A stretch of DNA of 64,000 bases, taken from the IMG/VR virus record IMGVR_UViG_3300042542_002102, positions 1 through 64,000 of that record; one strand, given 5' to 3'. Origin of the DNA: a virus. The position numbers were made by a program, and so were the translations under genes. This document shows positions 53,700-62,534 of the stretch, one piece after another. Within the stretch, counting starts at the first letter, position 1. Every line of letters starts with the position of its first letter. The notes beneath the pieces are model-generated. The model saw only the letters and a list, made by a program, of their open reading frames with translations. It was not told where the DNA came from and ran no database searches.

Positions 53700-54187
53700 T
53701 TCCAGGGAATAAAAAGGTTTGGTTTTTAAATGGAGAACTTGTAAGAATCCATCACCTTAATAAATCTAATGGAATAATGTCTGTTTATAATATTACAAAA
53801 GACCAGATCGAAAGTTGTTTAATTTCTGATTTTAAAAAGAAGCGTGAAAGAGCGTACACCGTTAGAGAGACTGCTGATTTAGTTAATCGTCATAAAAAAT
53901 ATATGCCATCATTAATGAAACGAGGAGTCATTCCATTTCCAACGGGATCTCAAAAAGGTGGAGCAAGAGGATTTCAAGTAAGATCATATTACTCAGAATC
54001 TCAGGTTAGAGAGATTCGTGATATACTTGCTACATACCATATTGGTAGACCAAGAAAAGATAATTTAATAACAAACGACATCACCCCAAGCAAGCAAGAG
54101 TTGACACGAAGAATGGGCGATGGTATACTTACATATACGAGAACTGAAGATGGACGATTCATTCCTATCTGGTCTGAATCTATTTAA
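53645..54187 (+). CDS. MerR/excisionase-like HTH protein with AT-hook motif (180 aa)
   Basis: Residues 71-130 look like a winged helix-turn-helix of the MerR/excisionase type (YTVRETADLVNRHKKYMPSL and YYSESQVREIRDIL). Residues 135-139 are GRPRK, the core of an AT-hook that binds the minor groove of AT-rich DNA. The N-terminal 60 residues form a small separate domain. It is the first gene of the replication block, with GGAGGGG before ATG 53645, so it may control that block or act in origin recognition. No partner integrase is in the window. Confidence 0.55.
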   Translation: MAVKKGSIESEGYNVLPVIPGNKKVWFLNGELVRIHHLNKSNGIMSVYNITKDQIESCLISDFKKKRERAYTVRETADLVNRHKKYMPSLMKRGVIPFPTGSQKGGARGFQVRSYYSESQVREIRDILATYHIGRPRKDNLITNDITPSKQELTRRMGDGILTYTRTEDGRFIPIWSESI

Positions 54188-54200
54188 CGAAGGGTATGAA

Positions 54201-54407
54201 ATGGAAAACGAAGACACAAAGGTATCCGTTACACTTGGATACACACTTAACCTTGGAAACTTTCAATCACTAAGACTTGATCTTGGCGTTGTTGATTCAC
54301 GTCATAGCGGAGAAAATATCAATCAAGCCTTTGAAAGAGTTTACAAGTTTGTAGAAGACAAGTTAACTGAAAAGATTAACGAAGCAAAGTCTGAAATCAA
54401 CGAGTAA
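54201..54407 (+). CDS. hypothetical protein (68 aa)
   Basis: A small acidic alpha/beta protein (VSVTLGYTLNLGNFQSLRLD then a helix AFERVYKFVEDKLTEKINEA). The start is ATG 54201 behind GAAGGG; an earlier in-frame ATG lies inside the HTH gene. Its stop overlaps the next start. I do not recognise it with certainty. Confidence 0.5.
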   Translation: MENEDTKVSVTLGYTLNLGNFQSLRLDLGVVDSRHSGENINQAFERVYKFVEDKLTEKINEAKSEINE

Positions 54408-54715
54408 TGGCAGAACGCAAAGACCGTATGGCTTTGCTTTCAAGATACAGTAAGTATCATACCGCAAGGTACGAATCAAAGCCATCTCTGAATCTAAACG
54501 TAGAGCAGTGGGCCTCTGATGGCCTTATAGAGTCATACGGACTCTCTGGTTGCTACGATATACTTGAGTATTACTTTAAGGTTTCAGAGAACCCGTCGTG
54601 GAACTACTTTGCATATAATGCAGAGAAAATATTACAGGCACAAAAAGATAAAAAGAGAGACGACGAAGAGAGAGCAGAGCGTAGAAGAATGGCAAAGGAG
54701 TGGCTAAGTGAATAA
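54407..54715 (+). CDS. hypothetical protein upstream of helicase (102 aa)
   Basis: An all-helical protein with a basic, charged C-terminus (DKKRDDEERAERRRMAKEWL). It overlaps both neighbours, and the last eight bases overlap the helicase start. Small helical proteins in this place are often helicase loaders or regulators, but no motif proves that here. Confidence 0.5.
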   Translation: MAERKDRMALLSRYSKYHTARYESKPSLNLNVEQWASDGLIESYGLSGCYDILEYYFKVSENPSWNYFAYNAEKILQAQKDKKRDDEERAERRRMAKEWLSE

Positions 54716-55928
54716 TACAGAGTCCAAATTAATTACTGCAGTTCTTCAGGATAAACAGATCCATGTTCTTTTGCAGGCAAACGTAGACAATCTTCTAAGA
54801 ACCCATGGAGATATCTGGAACTTTATTAGACTATACTTTGAGAACAATAAGTCTCTTCCACCTGCAGAACTTGTTACAGAAAAGTTTAGAGACTTCTCAC
54901 CAATTTCAAATGTTGGTGCAACAAAGCACCACCTTGAAGAGTTGCAAGGTGAATACTTAAACGATAGTCTAAAAGATATCTTAAGATCTGCTGCAACTAA
55001 TGTTCAAAACAACCAAGGCAATGCTGCACTAAATGATTTAATTACACAGACATCAGAGTTAAAGAAAAACACTTCTGCTATTCGTGATATTGATGTTACT
55101 GATCTTGAATCAGCAATTGCATATTTTGAGAATTTAAAAATACAACAAGCAGCAGGTCACGTTGGAATTAAGACTAACCTGCCAGGGTTTGACAACTATC
55201 TTCCATCTGGAATTATGCCAGGGCAGTTAGGAGTCTTTCTAGCATACCCAGGTATAGGAAAGTCATGGATGGCTTTATACTTCGCTGTACAAGCCTGGAA
55301 GCAGGGCAGAACACCCCTTGTAATCTCCCTTGAGATGTCAGAAACAGAAGTTCGTAATCGTGTATTTACTATTATGGGTGAAGGTCTTTGGTCCCACAGA
55401 AAATTAAGTAATGGAGATGTTGAATTAGATACACTTAAGGCTTGGCATGCTAAGCATCTACAGGGCAAGCCAGAGTTCCATATTATTTCTAATGATCAAG
55501 GCGGAGAGATTAATCCATCAGTTCTTCGTGGAAAGATTGACCAGTACAAGCCAGACTTTGTGATCGTTGACTACCTTCAGTTGATGGCTCCTAATCAGAA
55601 GTCAGATAACGAAACGGTACGAATGAAGAACCTTTCACGAGAACTTAAACTAATGGCTATTGGTGAAGAGGTTCCTATTATTGCTATTTCCTCTGCCACC
55701 CCAGACGATGTAAATGATCTTAGTGGTGTTCCTACTTTGGGACAAACTGCGTGGTCAAGACAGATTGCCTACGATGCTGACTGGGTTATTGCTTTGGGAC
55801 GTGCATCCAACAGCGATATTATTGAGTGCGCCTTTAGAAAGAATCGTAATGGATTTATGGGAGATTTCCTTGTGCAGGTTGATTTTGACAAGGGATATTA
55901 CAGGTATAAAGATTATGAAGATAAGTAG
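54708..55928 (+). CDS. DnaB-like replicative helicase (406 aa)
   Basis: A hexameric RecA-fold helicase that unwinds the fork 5' to 3'. Residues 179-186 are the Walker A (AYPGIGKS), SLEMSETE (207-214) holds the catalytic Glu, FVIVDYLQLMAP is Walker B and the later basic segments are typical of DnaB. The N-terminal domain (1-130) is shorter than in bacterial DnaB. The start is GTG 54708 with AAGGAG (54695-54700) upstream. Works with the primase and DnaE-type polymerase encoded next. Confidence 0.85.
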   Translation: MNNTESKLITAVLQDKQIHVLLQANVDNLLRTHGDIWNFIRLYFENNKSLPPAELVTEKFRDFSPISNVGATKHHLEELQGEYLNDSLKDILRSAATNVQNNQGNAALNDLITQTSELKKNTSAIRDIDVTDLESAIAYFENLKIQQAAGHVGIKTNLPGFDNYLPSGIMPGQLGVFLAYPGIGKSWMALYFAVQAWKQGRTPLVISLEMSETEVRNRVFTIMGEGLWSHRKLSNGDVELDTLKAWHAKHLQGKPEFHIISNDQGGEINPSVLRGKIDQYKPDFVIVDYLQLMAPNQKSDNETVRMKNLSRELKLMAIGEEVPIIAISSATPDDVNDLSGVPTLGQTAWSRQIAYDADWVIALGRASNSDIIECAFRKNRNGFMGDFLVQVDFDKGYYRYKDYEDK

Positions 55929-55929
55929 G

Positions 55930-55935
55930 TATAAT
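55930..55935 (+). promoter_or_regulatory. -10 box, leaderless
   Basis: TATAAT ends eight bases before ATG 55943, only two bases after the helicase stop. Confidence 0.45.
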
Positions 55936-55942
55936 ATGTTAC

Positions 55943-56269
55943 ATGGCGAACTATCATCACAAGCCTATCAAGAAGTTCAATTTGAGTGGAGTCATTCATG
56001 ATGAATCAGCACTTGGCAGACTTAAAGAAGAATATATCAGGCTCTTGGAGTCAGAGATGCGCCTGTCTGGATATGTGCCAAGACTTGACATAATACCAGA
56101 TTTTACAATAGACTATAACTATAAGAAAAAATATTTTGAGTTTGAATTGACGGTACACGGAACATATACGGGGAGAAAACAGAGCGAATGGATAGCAGGA
56201 ATAGACGGAAACACAGTAATCTATACACAAAAGAACAAATCAAAAGAGTTCTCACAGGAACAGGTGTAA
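55943..56269 (+). CDS. hypothetical replication-region protein (108 aa)
   Basis: An alpha/beta protein (LKEEYIRLLESEMRLSGYVP, then FTIDYNYKKKYFEFELTVHG) lying between helicase and primase. Its 3' end overlaps the primase by 82 bases in another frame. The start is leaderless. Possibly a replication accessory factor; no known motif. Confidence 0.5.
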   Translation: MANYHHKPIKKFNLSGVIHDESALGRLKEEYIRLLESEMRLSGYVPRLDIIPDFTIDYNYKKKYFEFELTVHGTYTGRKQSEWIAGIDGNTVIYTQKNKSKEFSQEQV

Positions 56270-57132
56270 CGATTGAGTCTGAGGTTGACTCAGACTATAT
56301 TATTTTTTGCCCATATCACAATAACAACAGAACCCCAGCAGGAGAAATAGACAAGAACAATGGAACCTTCTTTTGCTTCGCATGCCATCACGTAACTGGA
56401 TTTATAGAATTTGTTATGCATATGTCTAACAGGACATACTTTGAGGCTGCAAGATTTATAAAGAGTAAAGAAACAGAAACAAGCATTGAAACAGATATTG
56501 ACAAGGCGCTATACAAAAAGCCAGAGTTTGTAATGTTTGATGAGTTAGTTCTTAAGCGTTTACATAACAATTTAATCTCTTCAGATAGAGCAAAAGATTA
56601 TTTTACTTATAGAAAAATAACAAAAGACTCTGCTTTCAAGTTTTCTTTAGGATATTCAGATAAGCAGGATATGGTGACAGTTCCAGTTCATAGTCCAGAT
56701 GGTTTACCAATTGGGTTTGTTGGTAGATCAATTGAGGGCAAAGAGTTTAAAAATACTCCAGGGCTTCCAAAATCTAAAACATTGTTTAATCTACATAGAG
56801 TAAAAAGTTCTGGAACAGTATACGTTGTAGAGTCATCATTTGATGCCATCAGGCTTGATCAGGTAGGACTTCCTGCTGTCGCCACGCTTGGATCAAATGT
56901 TTCTAATATACAAATAGATTTGCTTCAAAAGTACTTCAATGATATAATTGTTATTGCGGATAATGATGAAGCAGGTGGAAACATGAAAACTAAGATAGTT
57001 GAAAAACTTGGTTCTCGTGTATCCGTAATACAATTAAATAAAGAATACAAAGATATAGGCGACATGGACGATAAGTCAATTCAAGAACTGGACTTCCAGT
57101 TTGACAAATCAATACTGTCTATGCTAAACTAA
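56188..57132 (+). CDS. dnaG: DNA primase (CHC2 zinc finger and TOPRIM) (314 aa)
   Basis: Makes RNA primers. A zinc site, C41-x2-H44 and C63-x2-C66, is of the CHC2 type; the later TOPRIM-like part has VYVVESSFDAIRLD (Glu) and IIVIADNDEAG (DxD) for metal binding. It is short for a bacterial DnaG and lacks the C-terminal helicase-binding part, as in many phages. ATG 56188 is inside the previous gene, but no later start keeps the zinc site. Confidence 0.8.
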   Translation: MDSRNRRKHSNLYTKEQIKRVLTGTGVTIESEVDSDYIIFCPYHNNNRTPAGEIDKNNGTFFCFACHHVTGFIEFVMHMSNRTYFEAARFIKSKETETSIETDIDKALYKKPEFVMFDELVLKRLHNNLISSDRAKDYFTYRKITKDSAFKFSLGYSDKQDMVTVPVHSPDGLPIGFVGRSIEGKEFKNTPGLPKSKTLFNLHRVKSSGTVYVVESSFDAIRLDQVGLPAVATLGSNVSNIQIDLLQKYFNDIIVIADNDEAGGNMKTKIVEKLGSRVSVIQLNKEYKDIGDMDDKSIQELDFQFDKSILSMLN

Positions 57133-57156
57133 CATAACACAGAAAAGAGAAAACAC

Positions 57157-57810
57157 ATGGCAATACTAAGAGGAATCAAAGAGATGGGCCCAGTACTAGA
57201 TGGCCCAAAGGGTGGCGATGGACCAAAGGTTAAGTGGCTAAAACTTGCAGATGGACAATCTGTAAAGATTAGATTTTTAGAAGAACTTGACGAAGACTCA
57301 GCAAACTACAGTGCAGAGCGTGGTCTAGCAATCGTTGTATCAGAACATACAAATCCAAAGGACTACAAGCGCAAGGCTGTAGATACAATGGATACAGAAG
57401 GCCGTGACTGGGCAGAAGAAATGCACCGCAAGGATCCAAAGGCTGGCTGGAGAGCACGTCTTCGTTTCTATTGCAACGTTCTTGTAGACGACGGCATTGA
57501 AGCACCATATGTTGCAATCTGGTCAATGGGTATCAGTAAGCAATCATCATTCAATACAATTCGTGAGTATGCACTTGAAACAGGAAGCATCTCAAACGTA
57601 CAGTGGAAGTTAAAGCGTAATGGTCAGGGAACTGAAACCAACTACACGTTGATTCCATCTGCACCAGACAAGGAACCATTTAACTGGGGAGATATTAAGC
57701 CTTACCCACTAGAGTCTGCACTACGCAAGGTTCCATACGCAGAACAAGAAGCGTTCTATTTGGGCTTTGATGGCCCATCTGCCACTTCAGCAACAAACGC
57801 TGATTGGTAA
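57157..57810 (+). CDS. putative single-stranded DNA-binding protein (217 aa)
   Basis: A beta-rich protein between primase and polymerase, where many phages carry an SSB. The core (DGQSVKIRFLEELDEDS, RARLRFYCNVLVDDGIEAPY, VAIWSMGISKQSSFNTIREY) resembles the OB-fold layout of phage SSB/gp2.5-like proteins. The tail is not the acidic tip of E. coli SSB. Position and fold impression only; no known signature is certain. Preceded by AAAGAGA. Confidence 0.5.
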   Translation: MAILRGIKEMGPVLDGPKGGDGPKVKWLKLADGQSVKIRFLEELDEDSANYSAERGLAIVVSEHTNPKDYKRKAVDTMDTEGRDWAEEMHRKDPKAGWRARLRFYCNVLVDDGIEAPYVAIWSMGISKQSSFNTIREYALETGSISNVQWKLKRNGQGTETNYTLIPSAPDKEPFNWGDIKPYPLESALRKVPYAEQEAFYLGFDGPSATSATNADW

Positions 57811-57811
57811 T

Positions 57812-60800
57812 ATGAACTACGTAGGCTTACATGTCCACACCCATTTTAGTTTATTTGATGGGATTGCTACTCCAGAAGAATACGTTGACCGTGCAGTTGA
57901 GTTAGGGATGCCTGCAATAGCCATCACTGACCACGGTACTTTATCTGGGCATAGGGAACTGCACCGTATTGCAAAAGCAAAGGGCATTAAGCCAATTCTA
58001 GGTCTAGAAGGATACATGTGTGCAGACATATCTGACACACGAGATAAGTCTGAAAGAGAAGGTCAACAAGATCTTGTCTACAACCACATTATCCTTCTAG
58101 CCAAGAATCAAATTGGTTTAGAAAACCTTAACAAGATTAGTGAACTATCTTGGACAGATGGTTTCTTCAAGAAGCCACGCTTTGACTTTACCATTCTGGA
58201 AAAGTACAAAGAGGGAATTATTGTTACTTCTGCTTGTCCAAGTAGTGTGCTTGTAAAGGCGTTAGAAGAAGAAGAGTTTGCTCTTGCTAAGAAATATATT
58301 TCTTGGTTCAAGGAACGCTTTGAAGATGATTATTATATTGAAGTAATGCCTCACAATGAAGCGCATATAAATAAATACCTTATTGAACTTGCAGATGAGT
58401 TTGGCATCAAGGTTGTTGTTACCCCAGACTGCCACCATGTTGACTCATCACAAAAAGAAATTCAGGAGTTTAAACTTCTTATGAATACGCATGGCAAGTT
58501 TGTAAAAGATGCAACATATGAAAAGTCAAAGAAAAAGGGCAGCATGATGGAGCGCCTTGATTACTTATATGGTGAAGATCGTCAGATGTCATTTAATAAG
58601 TTTGATATCCACCTGCTCTCATACGAAGAGATTAAAGCAGCGATGGAATCGCAGGGTATTGATAGACCAGACATATACTCAAACACACTTCTATTAGCAG
58701 ATACAGTAGGAGACTATGGAATTCAAGAAGGACTAAACCTTCTTCCAGTACAGTACAAGAGTCCTGATAAGGAACTTGCAAAGGTTGCATTAGAAGGTTT
58801 GGCTGAGCGTGGTTTGTCAGAAAACCAAGAGTACCTTGACAGACTTGAAGAAGAGTTGCAGATTATTAAAGATAAGAAGTTTGCTCCATACTTCCTTGTT
58901 GTAAGCAATATGATTAACTGGGCCAAGAAAGAAGAAATTATGGTCGGCCCTGGTCGTGGATCTTCTGCTGGTTCTCTTGTTTGTTACGCACTAAAGATTA
59001 CAGACATTGATCCTATTGAACACAACCTTTTGTTCTTCCGTTTTATTAACCCAGAGCGTAATGATTTTCCTGATATTGATACAGATATTCAAGATACTCG
59101 TCGTGAAGAAGTTAAAGACTATCTAGTTAGACAGTATCGACATGTTGCATCTATCGCTACCTTCCTTCAGTTTACTGGAAAGGGAATTGTTAGAGATGTT
59201 TCAAGAGTATTAAATATTCCTTTGTCAGATGTAAACAAGGTTTTAAAGACAGTAGATACATGGGATGACTTCTGTACATCTAAATCAACATATGAGTTCC
59301 GTGAAAAATATCCAGAGGTGGAGATTTACGGAGAGCAACTACGTGGTCGCATTCGTGGTACAGGAATCCACGCTGCAGGCGTTGTAACCGCAAAGGAACC
59401 AATCTTTAGATATGCACCACTTGAAACAAGATCGTCTACTGGGTCAGATGAAAGAATTCCAGTCGTAGGTGTTGATATGGAAGAGGCTGAAAGAATTGGT
59501 TTAATTAAGATTGATGCTTTGGGTCTTAAGACCTTGTCTGTTCTTAAGAACACAATTGACATTATTAAAGAGCGAGATGGAAAAAAGATCGACCTTCTTA
59601 AAATTAAAATGGATGATGCAAATGTTTATCAGATGTTATCAGATGGGTATACAAAGGGTGTCTTCCAGTGCGAAGCAGCACCATACACAAACCTTCTTGT
59701 TAAGATGGGTGTCAAGAATTTAAATGAACTTGCAGCATCAAATGCTCTTGTTCGCCCAGGTGCAATGAATACTATCGGAAAGGACTATGTTGATCGTAAG
59801 CATGGTCGTCAAAATATTTCTTATACACACCAGGTACTAAAACAATTTACGGAGGACACTTATGGCTGTATTCTTTACCAGGAACAGGTTATGCAAGCAT
59901 GCGTACACCTTGGCGGTATGTCCATGTCGGAAGCAGATAAAGTTAGAAAGATCATTGGAAAGAAAAAGGATGCTAAAGAATTTGATCAGTTTAAAGAGAA
60001 GTTCGTAGAAGGTGCATCAAAGTTTATTGCTCCTAACGCTGCTCGTGATCTATGGCATGACTTTGAGGCTCACGCAGGGTACTCATTTAACAAGTCTCAC
60101 GCAGTAGCGTACTCAACTCTATCCTATTGGACAGCATGGCTAAAATATTATTACCCACTTGAGTTTATGTACTCAGTGCTAAAGAACGAAAAGGACAAAG
60201 ATGCGAGAACTGAATATCTTATTGAAGCAAAAAGAATGGGCATTAGCATTAAGTTACCTCACATTAACGATTCGGATATCGATTTTAAAATTGAGGGTAA
60301 AGGTATTAGGTTTGGACTCAGTGCTATCAAGTTCATATCTGACAAAATTGGTGAACGATACATATCGGCACGACCATTTAATTCGTATAAAGAACTTGAA
60401 GAATTTACATTTACCAAGGGCAACGGAGTAAACAGTCGTGCACTACAAGCACTAAGAGTGATTGGTGCTGCAACATTTAACGATAATCCTAGAAATGATC
60501 AGGAGATTAAAGAGAACCTGTATGAGTATCTAAACCTTCCAGAGTTTAATATTACAATACCTTCTCATTACTACGCCTTCATTCAGGACATTGTTGACTT
60601 TGAAGAAAAAGGATCATACATATTTATGGGTATGGTAAAATCAATTAAGCGAGGAACAGGATGGTCACGAGTTGAAATTTTGGACAAAACTGGCAGTGTC
60701 GGTATATTTGATGATGAAAATACAACTATTGAGACGGGTCGTTCTTATCTGGTCTTGTGTAATGATAACAGGATTGTATCTTTCATACCTTCAGATGAAA

Positions 60801-61087
60801 TAAAAGAATCATCACATGCTCTTGTAAAGTTCTTAAGTTACAAGCAGTTGCCGTATAAGGATGATGAAATGTTCGTTGTATCTTTTAAGCCAAGAATAAC
60901 AAAGGCTGGCAAGAAAATGGCATCTCTTACGCTTGCAGACACAAGCAGAGACCTGCACTCTATTACAGTTTTCCCTACATCTTTTGCAAAAGCCTATATG
61001 CATATTGAAGAAGGAAAGTCATACAAGTTTGATTTTGGCAAGACTAAAGACGGAACAGTAACATTGGAGGATGTACATGTCAGTTAG
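57812..61087 (+). CDS. dnaE: DNA polymerase III alpha subunit, DnaE-type (1091 aa)
   Basis: The replicative polymerase. Residues 1-220 are the PHP domain (GLHVHTHFSLFDG, AITDHGTLSG, CHHVDSSQKE). The catalytic loop is DFPDIDTDIQD with D421, D423 and D425. Other signatures are GPGRGSSAGSLVCYALKITD, GIHAAGVV and FEAHAGYSFNKSHAVAYSTL. A C-terminal OB-like part (about 920-1090) is present. Start ATG 57812 is directly after the previous stop; a longer in-frame ORF begins in the preceding gene without a site. No exonuclease or clamp gene is seen in the window. Confidence 0.9.
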   Translation: MNYVGLHVHTHFSLFDGIATPEEYVDRAVELGMPAIAITDHGTLSGHRELHRIAKAKGIKPILGLEGYMCADISDTRDKSEREGQQDLVYNHIILLAKNQIGLENLNKISELSWTDGFFKKPRFDFTILEKYKEGIIVTSACPSSVLVKALEEEEFALAKKYISWFKERFEDDYYIEVMPHNEAHINKYLIELADEFGIKVVVTPDCHHVDSSQKEIQEFKLLMNTHGKFVKDATYEKSKKKGSMMERLDYLYGEDRQMSFNKFDIHLLSYEEIKAAMESQGIDRPDIYSNTLLLADTVGDYGIQEGLNLLPVQYKSPDKELAKVALEGLAERGLSENQEYLDRLEEELQIIKDKKFAPYFLVVSNMINWAKKEEIMVGPGRGSSAGSLVCYALKITDIDPIEHNLLFFRFINPERNDFPDIDTDIQDTRREEVKDYLVRQYRHVASIATFLQFTGKGIVRDVSRVLNIPLSDVNKVLKTVDTWDDFCTSKSTYEFREKYPEVEIYGEQLRGRIRGTGIHAAGVVTAKEPIFRYAPLETRSSTGSDERIPVVGVDMEEAERIGLIKIDALGLKTLSVLKNTIDIIKERDGKKIDLLKIKMDDANVYQMLSDGYTKGVFQCEAAPYTNLLVKMGVKNLNELAASNALVRPGAMNTIGKDYVDRKHGRQNISYTHQVLKQFTEDTYGCILYQEQVMQACVHLGGMSMSEADKVRKIIGKKKDAKEFDQFKEKFVEGASKFIAPNAARDLWHDFEAHAGYSFNKSHAVAYSTLSYWTAWLKYYYPLEFMYSVLKNEKDKDARTEYLIEAKRMGISIKLPHINDSDIDFKIEGKGIRFGLSAIKFISDKIGERYISARPFNSYKELEEFTFTKGNGVNSRALQALRVIGAATFNDNPRNDQEIKENLYEYLNLPEFNITIPSHYYAFIQDIVDFEEKGSYIFMGMVKSIKRGTGWSRVEILDKTGSVGIFDDENTTIETGRSYLVLCNDNRIVSFIPSDEIKESSHALVKFLSYKQLPYKDDEMFVVSFKPRITKAGKKMASLTLADTSRDLHSITVFPTSFAKAYMHIEEGKSYKFDFGKTKDGTVTLEDVHVS

Positions 61088-62087
61088 TATAGAAGAAGCG
61101 TTAGCACAACTTGACCCTAAGTTGAGAAAGAGATTGGGTAGCGGAGTAGGGGTTAACTATGAATACCAGCCTACACCTAGTTTTGGTTTAAACCGTGCTT
61201 TAGGAGGAGGTCTGCCTTATGGTAGACAAGTTCTTATCTGGGGCTCTAAGTCTTCCGCAAAGTCCTCTATGTGCCTTCAGATGATTGCTCTAGCACAGGC
61301 AGAGGGTAAGTTGTGTGCATGGATTGATTCTGAAATGTCATACTCAGAAGATTGGGCTAGAACTCTTGGGGTAGACCCAGAGAAACTAATCTATTCACAA
61401 GCAAGAACTATCAGCGACATGGTGGATGTAGGTGTTGGATTAATGAATGCAGGAGTTGATTTAATTGTGGTAGACTCTATTACATCTATGCTTCCTGCAA
61501 TTTATTTTGAGAAGGACACAGATGAAATGAAGGCTTTGGAAAACACAAAGCAGATTGGAGCAGAATCTCGTGACTTTAGTAACGCATGGAAAATGCTTAA
61601 CTATGCAAACAATAAAGTTAAGCCAACTTTGCTTGTTCTCATTTCTCAGTCTCGTAATAATATTAATGCTATGTATACTAGCCAGCAGCCTTCTGGTGGT
61701 CAGGCTACTAAGTTTTATTCCTCATGTATTATTAAACTCTTTTCTTCAGAGTCAGACAATCAAGCGATTAAGGGCAAAATCAAGGTAGGAGATAAATTAA
61801 TTGAAGAAAAAATTGGTAGAACTATTAAGTGGGAACTCCAGTTCTCCAAAACCTCTCCAGGGTTCCAGTCTGGTGAGTACGATTTTTATTTTAGAGGTGA
61901 CGATATTGGTCTTGATACCATTGGTGATTTGGTTACTACCGCAGAACTAAATGGTATTGTAGAGCGCACTGGTGCATGGTACATCCTTCCTGACGGATCA
62001 AAGGTACAGGGTAAAGAAGCATTTGTTAATCGTGTAAGAGAGGATCTTGACTTGCAAGAATCAATCAAGGCCAAACTAAATGCCTAG
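61077..62087 (+). CDS. RecA-like recombinase (336 aa)
   Basis: Strand exchange and repair ATPase. The Walker A is GSKSSAKSS (residues 56-64), with Ala61 where RecA has Gly; the Glu of the ATPase (SEMSYSEDWA) and Walker B (VDLIVVDSITSMLP) are present. L1/L2 regions (QSRNNINAMY, QQPSGGQATKFYSS) match RecA. ATG 61077 is preferred to 61071 because GGAGG (61066-61070) then has proper spacing. It overlaps the polymerase end. Confidence 0.85.
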   Translation: MSVSIEEALAQLDPKLRKRLGSGVGVNYEYQPTPSFGLNRALGGGLPYGRQVLIWGSKSSAKSSMCLQMIALAQAEGKLCAWIDSEMSYSEDWARTLGVDPEKLIYSQARTISDMVDVGVGLMNAGVDLIVVDSITSMLPAIYFEKDTDEMKALENTKQIGAESRDFSNAWKMLNYANNKVKPTLLVLISQSRNNINAMYTSQQPSGGQATKFYSSCIIKLFSSESDNQAIKGKIKVGDKLIEEKIGRTIKWELQFSKTSPGFQSGEYDFYFRGDDIGLDTIGDLVTTAELNGIVERTGAWYILPDGSKVQGKEAFVNRVREDLDLQESIKAKLNA

Positions 62088-62259
62088 TTATACTGTGTAT
62101 CATGGTCAGTGGGTTTGTCATACATGCAAAACTATAGTTCCAACATTAAGATGTTATGCTGAAACAAAAACATTAACTTGGATGTGTAAAGATAAGCACC
62201 TAACCACTGTATATTTGGGAAAAAGAAAGAAGAAAGATTTTGATGACGGAGAAGAGTGA
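62080..62259 (+). CDS. small zinc-ribbon protein (59 aa)
   Basis: C13-x2-C16, C25 and C36 suggest a single zinc site (WVCHTCKTIV). It starts eight bases before the RecA stop and overlaps the next gene, so it is coupled. The C-terminus is basic then acidic (GKRKKKDFDDGEE). Function unknown. Confidence 0.55.
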   Translation: MPSYTVYHGQWVCHTCKTIVPTLRCYAETKTLTWMCKDKHLTTVYLGKRKKKDFDDGEE

Positions 62260-62527
62260 GTCAAAGCGCATTGGTGCTAAGCAGCACAAAAACTCTGGTC
62301 GTAATACTCAAAAGGGAGATGCTTCCTGGAAAAACTTTGTTGTAGACTTTAAAGAAGTTGGAAAGTCTTTTACACTAAATAAAGAGGTTTGGGCAAAGGC
62401 TACTACTGATGCGATGAAGAATGGAAAAGACCCAGCCATTGTGGTCATCATGGGTGAAGGCAATTCAAAAGTAAGACTTGCTATAATTGAGATGTCAATT
62501 CTTGAAGATCTGGTAGATGGTGTATAA
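62243..62527 (+). CDS. PD-(D/E)xK-like nuclease or Holliday resolvase-like protein (94 aa)
   Basis: A compact protein with D26 (KGDAS) and D35-F-K37 (VDFKE) in the pattern of the PD-(D/E)xK fold, and a later helix-strand segment (TTDAMKNGKDPAIVVIMG) seen in small phage resolvases. Next to RecA and polymerase, a junction resolvase is plausible. The exact family is uncertain. Its stop TAA is part of the TATAAT box of the next gene. Confidence 0.45.
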   Translation: MTEKSESKRIGAKQHKNSGRNTQKGDASWKNFVVDFKEVGKSFTLNKEVWAKATTDAMKNGKDPAIVVIMGEGNSKVRLAIIEMSILEDLVDGV

Positions 62528-62528
62528 T
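62523..62528 (+). promoter_or_regulatory. -10 box overlapping a stop codon, leaderless
   Basis: TATAAT contains the TAA of the nuclease-like gene (62525-62527) and ends seven bases before ATG 62535. It drives the tandem oxygenases at the end of the window. Confidence 0.55.
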
Positions 62529-62534
62529 AAGAAT

